DNA of 64,000 nt from assembly GCF_001638985.1 (NCBI RefSeq), contig NW_017265136.1:434001-498000 (forward strand), written 5' to 3'. Positions within the stretch are counted from its first letter, which is position 1, and every line of letters starts with the position of its first letter. Shown here in pieces: positions 38,983 through 51,000 of this stretch. The stretch comes from Phycomyces blakesleeanus NRRL 1555(-). Its lineage: Eukaryota; Mucoromycota; Mucoromycetes; Mucorales; Phycomycetaceae. The position numbers and the translations under genes were made by a program. The notes below the pieces were generated by a model. It made no database searches. It was not told the origin of the DNA and saw only the letters and a program-made list of their open reading frames with translations.

Positions 38983-40759
38983 ATGTCAAACCGCTTCATT
39001 AAACAAAAGGAGCCAGCAGAGAATGATGAACTACTTGGATTCAAAGCACAGCCATGGCATCGATGGTGTGTCCTATTTTCATTCTCATTCTTGTCATTCT
39101 CAAGTGCTCTCATGTGGATCACATTCGCCCCTTGCCTATATGACTTTGTTGAATACTACTTCCAATCGTCCACGACTACTACTATCAATGCCATTAGCTC
39201 CATGTCGTCGATCTACATGCTTAGTTATCCTTTTGTGATTCATTTTACTTTCCGATACTTTGAAGACTACAAGACCAGTCAGGGCAATGTTCCTGGTAAT
39301 GGACTCAGACGGGGTATTCTGATAGGCGCGGTGCTCAATGCGTGTGGAGCGATCGTTCGTTGGCTAGGAAATGGACCATCTCCGGCTGGATTTGCTTTTG
39401 TATTTCTAGGTCAAACATTGGCAGCTGTGGGCAAGTTTGACAATATGAATAGATTTATTAAATCTACACTTCTAAAAGATGTGTACAATAAAATCAAAGA
39501 AAACAGATAGATGATAACACTATCCGTAAAAATAGCTCAAGCGTTTATACTCTCGATTCCACCTCGGTTGGCTGTGGCTTGGTTCCCGGAAAACGAAATC
39601 AATCTTGCAACTGCTATTGCAGTATCGTGTAATAGTCTAGGTATTGCTGCTGGTTGTGCATGGTCACCATTAGCTATCCAGAAAGAAACTATCGAAGAGG
39701 ACATCCCAAGGTTATTGCTCATGCAGGTAATGATTCACGGACCAAGTGTGATAAGCAGTTGACAATGTTTATTTTTTTGGTGTAATAGTGCCTCATGTGC
39801 CTCTTTGTCTTACTATTAATCTGTTTGTCCTTCCGAGAATCTCCCCCGTATCCTGAACGGTTAGTCAATGATATATGTACATATGCGTATATATATTCTA
39901 TTCCTGCGTATCTAGCTAACATGATTTGTTTTATTTTTGGTTGTTGTATGAATATGTTTGCTTATACATACACACATATATATAAGAATTCAAAATGAAG
40001 CAAGCTCGTCCGAGCAGATTGCCGAGTTGTGGAAACAATGGCCATTTATTTATATGCTGGTAGCATATGCTATAAGCATGGGGGCTCAGTGTACGGTTGT
40101 TACTTTGCTGGCACAAATAATAATGCCACCCTTTGAAGGCCGAGTGGATGAACGATATATTGGATTACTTGGATCTATGATGCTCTTAGTAGGTGCTCTA
40201 GCAAGCGTCTTCACCGGATATTACTTAGACCGGACTCATGAGTACCGGCGTGTCTGTAATATGCTGTTCTTTATCACATGTCTGAGCGGGCTTGGGCTCT
40301 CTGTAGCCACAGAGCAAAGATCACTCTCTGGCATTGTTGTGTCATGGTAAATATTATAAATTTCTCTTAGCCGTCCTGTCTGAATAATATTTTTTGGCGT
40401 TCTAGTGGTCTTTTTGGTCTCTCTTCTTCTGGTAAAGTATATCACGTCATAATTTTTTGGGGGCTTTGATGGTTTTTTAATAGCATTTAATCTTAATAGC
40501 CATTATTCCTGCTATTTGTCAATATGCAAGTGAGCTATTTTATCCAGTCAGCGAAATAATTCCTGCTGGTTACCTATTTACCGTCGGCAATATAGCTGGT
40601 GTCCTGATGGTAGCTATTATGGGATGGAGTCAGGATGAAGGGGCCAAGTATTCGATGCGCCTGCCTATGCTTGGGCTTACTCTGTTCTTATTTATCGGCG
40701 CTGGATTTATGGTTCGCGTAAACGGGCAGCTAAAGAGATCAAACGCCTCTCTCTTGTAG
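38983..40759 (+). CDS. Major facilitator transporter, SLC49 (FLVCR/DIRC2)-like
   Basis: Multi-pass membrane transporter related to the FLVCR/DIRC2 group, whose animal members move heme, choline or pyridoxine. Six exons join in frame: 38983-39430, 39536-39726, 39789-39859, 39987-40346, 40406-40431 and 40500-40759, giving 451 aa. An in-frame ATG at 38974 would add three residues. About twelve hydrophobic helices are visible, with a central hydrophilic loop (exon 3/4, SFRESPPYPER). The opening HRWCVLFSFSFLSFSSALMW followed by ITFAP resembles the first helix of SLC49 proteins, and AVAWFPENE matches their WFP motif. Intron 1 (39431-39535) starts GCAAGT; only this donor keeps the frame. Exon 5 is a 26-nt microexon. 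Substrate unknown. Confidence 0.8.
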
Positions 40760-42062
40760 TTTATTATACTCTTATCCTAGATCTGTTCTACACATTCCAG
40801 ACACATTTAATCCTTTCGTGAAACATACACCGCATGAGCCGTACAACCATTCTTAGTCCTGCCCTCCCTTCTAAACTCTTTCGTTTAGTTATATTTATAT
40901 GCACCATATCTCAATTAAGGATAGTATAATAGAAATTTGTATACTGTGTATGTTTGATTCATAAACAACTGTGCACCATAAATTAAAAGACGCAATATCC
41001 CGGGCAACAAATGCCATTTATCACAAGTATTCACAAGTATTCGAGTATCAGGTCTGAAATAAGGGAGACCTTTTGTCTCTATCTTTTATATATTTATATA
41101 TTTATATATTTATATATATATTGACCATTGTTGAAATAAGTTCCCTTGATTTTATATATGAAACAAACATTGTAAAACTTATTTATTCACTAAGTTTTAG
41201 GTTTTCTAGAGGTCTGTTCTTATAGGACAATGTTTATGAATCTGTATTCATTTTTACGTTCCAACGCCATAATTGTAGTACACAACGCTCGAACAGTGTT
41301 TTAGTAAAGTTTTGACCAAAGAAAAAAAAGAAATAAAAACAACGAATTTTTTTCATGGCTATTTTTAACCAGTATCAATATCGAAATCTATGAAAGATAC
41401 ACATTTTTATAATATCAAATGTATATCTATCTTCAGAGGTGATTTAAATAACAAGAGGCTTTAGAAATACAGAGAGTCGAACATATAAATATATATATAT
41501 ACTATGTATGTGTTTGTCAAAGTGGTACCATTTGAGTACTTCATTCTGTTACTGGCATCTTTCTTTCGTATTTTTTTTTAATTGACATTCCGTGCATACT
41601 AGAATCGGAACCGTGTCCGGGTAAGACAGAGTTGACCCTCAAAAGGACTTTTCCTACCCAAACTAGGTAGAATGCGTTACCGGAGAGGTGTTCAATAAGG
41701 CATTATCCGAGTAAAACGGTGGGAACTTTGGTGTTAAATTTGCCGGCTCAACTCTTAGAGATGGAAGGCTTGTCCCACCGGCTGGAAAAGACAAAGTGTT
41801 ACAGGTATTCAGTCAAACATTTGCTTGTGTATATAAACCCTCAAGTCTCGCGTCTTATGCTCTTCCTGTTTCCTTTCGGCCTCTTCGTAAAAGAAAAATC
41901 CGTGAAGAGATTCATCGAAACGCCTGTATAACTACTATCCTCTTATCTTAAAAAAATTGTACTTTACATAATTTTTCTTGTTTTTATTTTTTGTATCTAT
42001 TTCATTTTGACATAACTTCTTTTCCCCCCAAAAAAAATACCCCCTAAAACTACTTTATTATA
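40760..42062. other. Intergenic region upstream of the giant gene
   Basis: AT-rich 3' flank of the transporter (40760-41570), with TTTATATA repeats at 41087-41120. From about 41580 to 41940 the DNA is less AT-rich and probably promoter. No gene was seen; the 70-codon frame at 41719-41931 has no recognisable motif and lies over the TATA-like site. Confidence 0.55.
41830..41837 (+). promoter_or_regulatory. TATA-like box of the giant gene
   Basis: TATATAAA preceded by TGTG and followed by CCC, about 230 bp upstream of the ATG at 42063, in locally GC-richer DNA. It is plausible as a core promoter of a strongly expressed gene. Confidence 0.45.
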
Positions 42063-45000
42063 ATGTCTTCCTCTACTTTCCCCGAGGGATGGTTTTTTAT
42101 TAAAAACCTAAACAATGGCTATGTTTTGATGGTCGATAACGCCTCTAACCAGCCTGGTGAACATATTACTATCTCTGCTCTTCGCAACAAGGAGTATGAG
42201 GCTCAACTTTGGCAGCATGCCGAAGACGGACGCTTGCGCAACAAAAAAAGCGGTCTTGTTTTAGACATCGCCAAGGGTAAGTTGTTGTCTGATCGACTTT
42301 GAGTGAAAATCAAATAAATAAACAAATAAATATATACGTGAATAAATGAATAAATAAATAAGAAAATAAATAAGCCAAATGAATAAATAATTCTACCAAA
42401 AAGTATCGCGAGAAAAACAAATATCCCAATAAAAAAAACAATGGGAAAAGTAATAAAAGCATTGTCACTGACGTGAAACAATGGCTTCTAGGCAATGCCA
42501 AAGTTGGTGCTGAGGTTGTACAACAAGCCGTTTCATCTGTCAAAGACACCAGAAATTTCCAGTCTTATGGTGTCTCACCCCAAGGTCAAATTTTCCTTAC
42601 CCACAAGCCTACTCTTGTTTTGGGCATTAAGGAATCCTTCTTCTCTCGCCGCGAGGGACTTCATGTCCATCTTCAGCTTGCCGAGAAACACGCCACAGAC
42701 CACAAAGAGCAGCGATGGGAGTTTGTGCAACCTGTAATCAAGCAGACCACCAGTCAAGCATCGCTCTCTGCAATTAAGCGAACTGGAAGCACTAGCACTG
42801 TAGCCAGTGCATCAGGCTCGGTCCGAAGCTCAAAAACTGACTTTCGTAAGTCTAATTTCTTATATGCTACTGACCCAAGTGATTTACTGATCCATCACAT
42901 AATAGCCGCTCCTGCTTCTCCAGTGACAAGCTCACTCCCAACTCCTGTCCTCCAGGTGCCTGCTGGTACCTTCCCCACATCATCCTTCTTCTTGAAGTCT
43001 ATTTTCAGTGGCCTTTTGATCGGTTCTGAAGTTGCAATCGGCCAGAGCCGTCTTTCTCTCGACTCTCTCCGAAAGACCGAATTTGAACGCCAGTTGTGGA
43101 CTTACAATGCCCAGACATCCCAGATCGTCAACACAAAGTCTGGATTTGTCTTGGCTGCCCAGGAACTCAAGGATGGAATCGACGTTGTTCAGATTTCAGC
43201 TGACAAGGCCGTTCACAGTGAATGGATCATCAGCAACATCGGTGAGCTGAGTCTTAAGCAAGCCCCTACCTGGGTTCTTGGTTTTAAGGACAGCTGGTTT
43301 GGTGCTGCCCGTGAAGGCGCTCACGTCCACCTCCAGCGCAAGACTTCTGATGCAAAGTTAAGCCAGTATCAGAGATTCATGATCACCCTTCCTATCTTCA
43401 AGAACAGCGTCAAGGAAGAACGCGTCGCAGTCTTCCCCGAAGGATGGTTCTTCGTTAAAAACCACTCAAACAATCTCGTCATTACTGTCCTTGAGAGCGG
43501 TAAGCTCGCTGCCCAAGCTGTCGCTGTCAAGCTTGATATGTCCAACCACAGCCGTCAGCTTTGGAAATACAAAGATGGAAACTTGGTTAACAAGGCCTCC
43601 AACCTGGTCCTCGATGTTAAAGGAGGTATGTATTTTAACTTAGATATATATAGTATTTCTACCTTTAGATTCACGAGCTACTTTTTTTTCCTAAACCAAT
43701 AAATATAATATAGGTTGCGTAGAAGTTGGCTCAACCCTTTGCCAATTCAAAGCAAAGAAGAAGGATGCCGCCAACCAGAACTGGGCTCTTGGCATTGATG
43801 GCACCATTCACTCCATTGCTGACAAGTCTCTTGTCATCTCCGTCGAAGAGGATACTGACAAACAGTCTAAGCTGTTTATGGCCCGCCGTTCCGAGAATAA
43901 CAGCGCGGTCCAGCGATGGAACTTCGTCTTGCCTGTCTTTAAAAAGAGAGAGGGTAAGAATGCGTTTGTTAATGTTTAAACTCGTACCAGCAATTGCTTA
44001 ACATATTTTGTATTTTATAGTCGCTGTTGCAGCGCCTATCAAGAAGACCATCACTCACACATACACTCAGTATCCTTCCGGCTGGTTCTTCATCCGTTCT
44101 TTCTCTGCTGCATCAACTGCCGAGAAACCTTTGGTTTTGACCGCTGACAAGAACAGCACTTCTCTTTTCTTGACCGAAATCAACGGAACTCAATGGGGTC
44201 CTCAGCTGTGGACCTACTCCAACGGTGTTTTGGTGAACTTCACCACCCAGTTTGCTCTCGATGTCAGCGGTATGTTGTCTCAAGTCTGTACATGTGTATG
44301 TGTATACTGTATCACTAATTTGTCTGAGTTGTCTATAGCTATTCGCACTACTGTCCAGGCTCAGCAGTCTAAGCGTTCGACCCACTCACTCACTCAGCGT
44401 TGGTACCTCTCTAGCGAGGGTTATTTGATCCATGGTAGCAACTCCTCGTTTGCTCTTGTACCCGTGGCCAAGGACAACGGCCCTCTCTCAATCGAGTTGG
44501 CTGATTACAGCAGCGTAACATCCACCCAGCGATGGGGTCTGCTTTTGCCAAAGTTTGAGACACGCTCTGGTGTACAGACTATTATCAAGTGGTCTATTGC
44601 CGAACTCAAGGAATGGCGCATGACCTCAAAGACTGTCCAGCGCGCTATTCCCCATGTCGCCCACTGGCCATCCGAGTCTTTCATTATCGGCAACGAGGAT
44701 GGAATGGCCCTTGTTCCTTCTAAGGAGGAAGCATTTGCCAGCGTAGTTGTTCGCAAACTCGAGACCATTGATTGTGCCCGTTTCCAGTGGACATTTACTG
44801 ATGGATATCTCGTCCACAAGTCCACCGGTCTTGTGTTGCATGCTACTGGTAAGTCCGAGATACCGGGAAAATCATATCATCTACTTTTACTCACAAACAC
44901 TTTTATTATTTTTTAGACAACTTGGTTAATGGCAGTCAGTTGCAGCTTCGTAGCAAGCTTGTCATAAACGAGGCCACTGTTGACGAGCGTCAGATGTGGG

Positions 45001-48000
45001 TAGTCAAGACCGACGGCTCAATCGCATCTGAGTCCCATCCCGCTCTTGGTTTTGGCCTTGTCCAACAAGGTGACCACTGGATTGTCCAGCTAACCACTTC
45101 CACAACAACTGAACATTACTCCTGGAGAATGTTCTATGGCAAGTACACCACCTCATACAGTGAACAGCACAAGCGTGAAATCATTACCTTGATTAGCAAG
45201 GAAAGAATTGTCCTCACTATGCGCACCGAGAAGGAGCGTGTCAGCGCCGACAAGAAGTTGGTTACCATCAGCTATGGTCTTTTCCCCCGTGGTTGGTTCT
45301 ACATTCGCTCTAAGCAGGACAGTTCCCTTGTAGTTACTACTATCAACCGTTCCAAGGGTGCCAAGATTGTCCTTGCTAAGATCGATTCCGCCATTTTCCG
45401 CCGCCAATTATGGCAGTACCGTGATGATGGATGCCTTGCAAACCTTGAAACCGACTATGTAATTGATATTGCCGGTGGATCTATCTCCAAGAATAGCAAG
45501 GTTATCCAGTGGTCGGAAAAATTCTTTAAGAGCTACCGCAAGAACCAGCTCTGGGGTCTCTCCGTCGATGGCCATATCCACCCCAAGGCTCGTCCCAGCC
45601 TTGTCTTGGGTGCTATTAAGGGCGAAGCCGTCGAAGGTGCCGATCTTGAGCTGCAATCTCGTGGTGCCTTGACATACACCCACCAGCAGTTTAGCTTTGC
45701 CACCCCAGTCTTTGGACGCCGTGCCAATGGTGGTGTTATCACTAAAGACACATTCGTTGAGAGTGTCGGTGATGCAGCCTTTAATGTATCCAGTGGCGAG
45801 CGTTACGAAAACATCACCAAGCGTACCATCATTCGTCGTTGGGGTCTCTTCCCTACTTCGGCTTTCTTCATCCGTTGTTCCTATGGAGCTGATAAATATG
45901 CTCTTTCCGTTGAGAAGAAGTCTATCGTGGTTGATGGAAAGCCTGTACACGAGGTCTCACTCCGTCCTGTCGACTTTAAGGAGTACAAATACTTCCTCTG
46001 GACTTACAAGGATGGTCATCTTATCAACGTTCAGACTGGACTTGCTCTTGACTCTCAAGCTATTAAGGGTCAGCTTGTCGAGGATGGTCTTACTGCTCTA
46101 CTCCACGTCCGTGAGACATCTCTTAGCGAGAACCAATTCTGGTCTCTCACCGTCGATGGTGAAGTCCACCAGCGTTCCAACATGCGTCTTGTCATTGGTG
46201 TCGCCAATGAGTCTCGTGCCACTGTTGCAGGTGCTCAAATCGGTCTCCGCGAACTTCGCGTCAAGAAAATCGAAGTCGATGGCAAGCAAGAGTTTGTCCT
46301 CCGTTCCAAAGCTTGGTTGCGATGGACTTTCTCTACTCCTGTGTATGGCAAGCGTTCCACAACCGTCACAGCTACTTCCACCGCCGGTGCTGTTGACGTT
46401 GCCGTCAAAGAAAACGATAATGTGCTCGATCAGATCTTTGAAGGTTTCCATGATGAAACTCTCTCATCGAAAGAAGTCGACGAGTCTGACTCTGAAGAGA
46501 CCGATGTGGAAGAAGAAGAGGAGGAAGAAGAAGAGGAGGAGGAGAATTTCGAAGAAGAATTGGAACAAATTACCGCAGTTGAAGAAAAGGAGGAAGATGT
46601 TATTGAAGACAAACCTCTTCCTATTACCCGCCATGAAGCCATGGTCGGCGATGACTATGTTCCTACCGGCTTTGAAAAGGTTGTTCACTACACAGTATAC
46701 CGTGGAAGCTTCCCTCAGGGATACTTCCTTATCAAGAGCGGCTATCATGGCTATGTTCTCGATGTTCGCGGTGAAGCAAACCAGGGTGCTCAGATCGTCT
46801 TAAGCCGTATCAGAACTACTGATTTCTCCAGCCAGCTTTGGACTATTCGTAACGGTGCGCTTATCAACCTCAAGGGTCAAACCTTTGCTCTTGCTGCTAC
46901 AAAGGAGAGTGACGAGGAGGAGAAAGCTACCCTTACCACTGTTTCCGATAATCAGAAGTGGGTTTACAGCTCTGAAGGACTTATCTACAACCAGTCCAAG
47001 CGTTCTTGGATCTTAACCATCAAGGAGCTCCGTCGTTCCGAGACGCATGAGTACATTGAGGTTTATATTCAGAAGACCGAGAAGAAGACTTCCACTGAAA
47101 GCAAGTGGGAGATCTTAGTACCTGGGCTTATCCCCGCCGACCAGGAAGAATCCAATGTCAAGATTGTCGAAGGTGGCAAGGTTGCTGCTATTACTAGCTC
47201 ATCCTCAGCAGTTTTGGCCTACAAGTGGCTTAAGGAGACTTATGAACAGAAGATCACTGCTGACAACCAGTGGCCAAGCAGTGAACATTGGTTCTTTATT
47301 CGTAACGGTACTACTAACTACTTTTTAGCTGCAGGTCAAGATAAGGAACAGGTAATCCTTGCACGTTTAGATCAGAATGTCGACTACAGACGATTCCTCT
47401 GGGTTTATGTCAGTGGCTACTTGGTGAACTACAAATACATGCTTCGCCTGGTTTTGACCAAGGGTAATATTTCTTATTTATTATTATTACCATACAGCAT
47501 ACTTAATCCGTCTTTTTTTCTTCTTCATCAGAGCGCCGATGGATTTTGTCTGGCAGCAAAGAGTCTGCCGATCAGACTTATGAGATTTCTGCCCACGGTT
47601 CTATCTCTGCACGCACTGAGAAGGAAACCTATTATCTCTGTATTACCCAGACTGAGAGCGACTACACTGTTACTTCTACTACTGAAGAGGTTGACACCAA
47701 GGGTTTCCAATTGCACATCCCTGTTTATGCTGATAAACAGATCCAGAAGTCTGCTAATGTGACCTTGACTACTGTTATTTCGTGGGCCCGCACTCAGCGT
47801 ACAATCACGACCACAACCACTACGACAACAACTACCATTACTACTCGTCGCGGTATCTTCCCTAGCGAATGGTTCTTTGTCAAGGTTAAGCACCAGGATC
47901 AGGACTATGCCTTGTCTGTTGAGAATGATTCAGCTGGCTCCAAGCTGGTCATCCGCAAGTTGTCTTTCAAGGATTTCAAAACCCAGCTTTGGACTCATCG

Positions 48001-51000
48001 AAATGGCCTGCTTATCAACTATGGTAGCAAATTTGTTATCGATATTCAGGGTAAGATTATTGAAGGATATTTATTAATATTTATAATCTTGAAAATTAAC
48101 TAACCTAATAAATATCATTCATAGACTCCATTGATCGTGAATCCCAAGTTATTCAAACTTCTCAGTCAAGCTCCAGTACTCAGAAGTGGCTTTTGACAGT
48201 CGACGGCCAGATCCAGCTCGAGAGCTACCGTCATCTGATGTTGGGTTACACAAACACCATCGAGGAGAACACATCTGTTGTCTTGACAACTGACAAAGCT
48301 ATTTCCTGGACGTTCTCTGTTCCTGTGTTTGGCCGTAGATCTACAGCCGTAACTACCGCTCAAACTCTCACAGAAGCTATCGAGCAGGGTGCACAGATCG
48401 AGAAGACCGAGGAAGTCACCATCAAAACCCACGATGCTTTGCAGCCCACCGAGGACGAAGATGATGAGTCCACTATCCATCAGGTTCTTGAAGACGTTGG
48501 TGTTGTTGCAGCTGTCGGAACTGTTGCCGCTGTTGCCACCGGTGTCGCTTCCAAGATCGCTTCTACTTTCCATCACTCAGATGCAGAGAAGATCCACACT
48601 GAAGAAAAGAAGGACGATAAGAAGACTCAGGTTACCAAGAAGCCTGTCACTCTCCGCATCTCTGGTCGCTCATCAGTGGTCATCTTGAGAGAGACTAGCA
48701 TTATTGTTCGTGCATGGAAAATTATTTTCATCCGTCGTTTGAGACGTTGTACTACCAAGCAGGAGTTTACTCAGGTTATTGAGTCTTCTCGCAAAGAGCT
48801 CTACACCACTCTTGACAAACATCGTCACGCTCACAGCACAGTTAAAAAGGAGTCCAATGAATGGCAGGTTGCATTAGAACAAGTCAAGGAGCTCTATCGT
48901 GCTCGCGTATTTGACTCCGTTTTGGACAAGCTCCAGACCATCGAAGAAGGACAGCAGATTACATTCGAGTCTCTTAACATCAAAGAATCCCTCGAAGAAG
49001 TCACAGTTGAAATTGATGAGCACTACAAGCAGGCCACCAAGACTGAAGTTTCCGAGACTTCTGAAACCCAACAGACACAGATTGTTCAGGCCAAGGCAAC
49101 CAAGCAAGTTCTCGTAACAGTTGACACCATTAAGGTCACTGTCCGTTACTGGTTTATTGAGCTTTACCGCACCATCAGCATTGCCAAGAAGGATGGTGCC
49201 TCCGAAGAAGAAGTTGATGTTCTGATTAAAAAAGCCAAAGAGGCCCTCGACGTTCAGCTCACAGAGATTCGTACTTCTGTCTCAAGCAATGTTGAAAAAT
49301 CCCATGTTTCTTCTACCAAGACTACCTCAATCGAACACTCTGTCGAGACTGCTATTGAACGTACCCAGACTCTTGTTAATGAGCAGGTCAAGACTATTAG
49401 ACACACCACAACCGAAGAGTCTTGGTTGAAGGTCGCCGAAGAAACAGAGCAACGCCTTGTTACCGAGCTTAACAACTGTCAGTCTGCTATTACCCAGGAA
49501 GTAGATATTGATCAGGAGGAGAAGGAGACCGTTTCAGTTACCGTGACTGATAAGGTTGCTCAAGAAACCGTCTCTCGCACTCTTCTTGAAACCAAGACAC
49601 AACTCGATAGCTGGTTCAAGCAAATCACTCACGATGTTACTTCTCAGCTCGAGGAGGGTGATGTGGAGGATGCTCTTGTACTAGTTGAGGCTGCCAAGGT
49701 CAATATCACAACTACGATTGATGATGCTAAATTGGTTGTCCGCACCTACCATGCCCAGCTGACCTATCTTTCTATTGCTGAGCGTCGTCGTGTGGAAGCA
49801 TCTTTGGAACACATCAAGTCATCTATTCTTGCTAGTATCTCGTACTTCAAGAAATCTGTTCGTACCGAGACAGTTACCAAAGAGGATATCCGTCGCTATG
49901 TGACCTATTCTTTTGGTAGCGTTGCTCAAAAGACCGTCCAGAACGAATTAGATTCTGTTGTAGTCAAGGTTACCCATTCTACCAATGTACACACCGAGAC
50001 CAAGAAACAAGATCAAGCCAAGATCGAAGCTCAAATAATCCAAAGTACTGAAGAGATTAAGCCTAAGACTAAACCTATTTCCTTTGTTACTGCTGGAACT
50101 GCCGCAGCAGTTGCTACTGCTATTGCTGGTGCAACCATTAACCACCATCGTAACCACAAGCAGAACGAAGAATCTACCGAGGAAATCGTCGATCACAGTT
50201 ATGACTCCCTTATTTTCGTGACCGAAGATGTAAAGTACACTGTGTCTCACTGGCTTACTCGCCTTACCACCAAGCTCGAAGAGCGTGCCAAGAAGGGCGG
50301 AGATGATGCAGAAGAAGATATTTCTGTGATTGTGACCCAGTCCCGCGAAGAGCTTGTACTCGCTTTGGAGAATGCTAAGCGTTCCGCTTCTTCTCAGGTT
50401 ACCTTCCACGAGACTATCAAGTCGGTCCGCACCTTGGTCTGGACACAGTCTTACTACATAAGAGCAATTGCCATTCAGCTCGCCAAGAACCCTCAGCCTT
50501 CTACAGAAATCCAGCTCAAGGCAGTAACTGAGAACACTGTTAAGCAGGTCGAGACTATTGTAACCAACTATCGTACAACAATTGTTTCTGAAAAGCGTAT
50601 CAGTGAGATTACCAACAGCGTCAAGTCAGGCCAATACCAGGCGGTTGATTACTCCACTCTCAGTGGTCTTCCTATCGACAAGGCAAGAGCTTATGTTGCT
50701 GTTGCTGTTCAAGACGTAAGCACCACCGTCAACGATTGGTTTAAGCGCTGGACCCGTACTATCTCTGAGCGCATTACCAAGGGTGGTGATAATGTTCAAG
50801 AAGATGTTGATGTATTGATCAAGGAAGGTCGCACTCATGTTACCAAGATCATCTCCGAAGCTCATACATCTGTCGAGAAGTATTCTTCTACAAAAACTGA
50901 TCTCACTGAAAGTGAAACCATCTTGATCAAGGAAGCTCAAGAACAAATCAAGACCACACTTACTGATATTGAGAAGAGCGTCTTGGTCCAGGTCACTGAG

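Noticed and set aside
42063..48340. Calling the beta-trefoil region a secreted lectin or toxin subunit
   Set aside because: There is no signal peptide, no linked catalytic domain, and no sugar-binding residues that I can assign.
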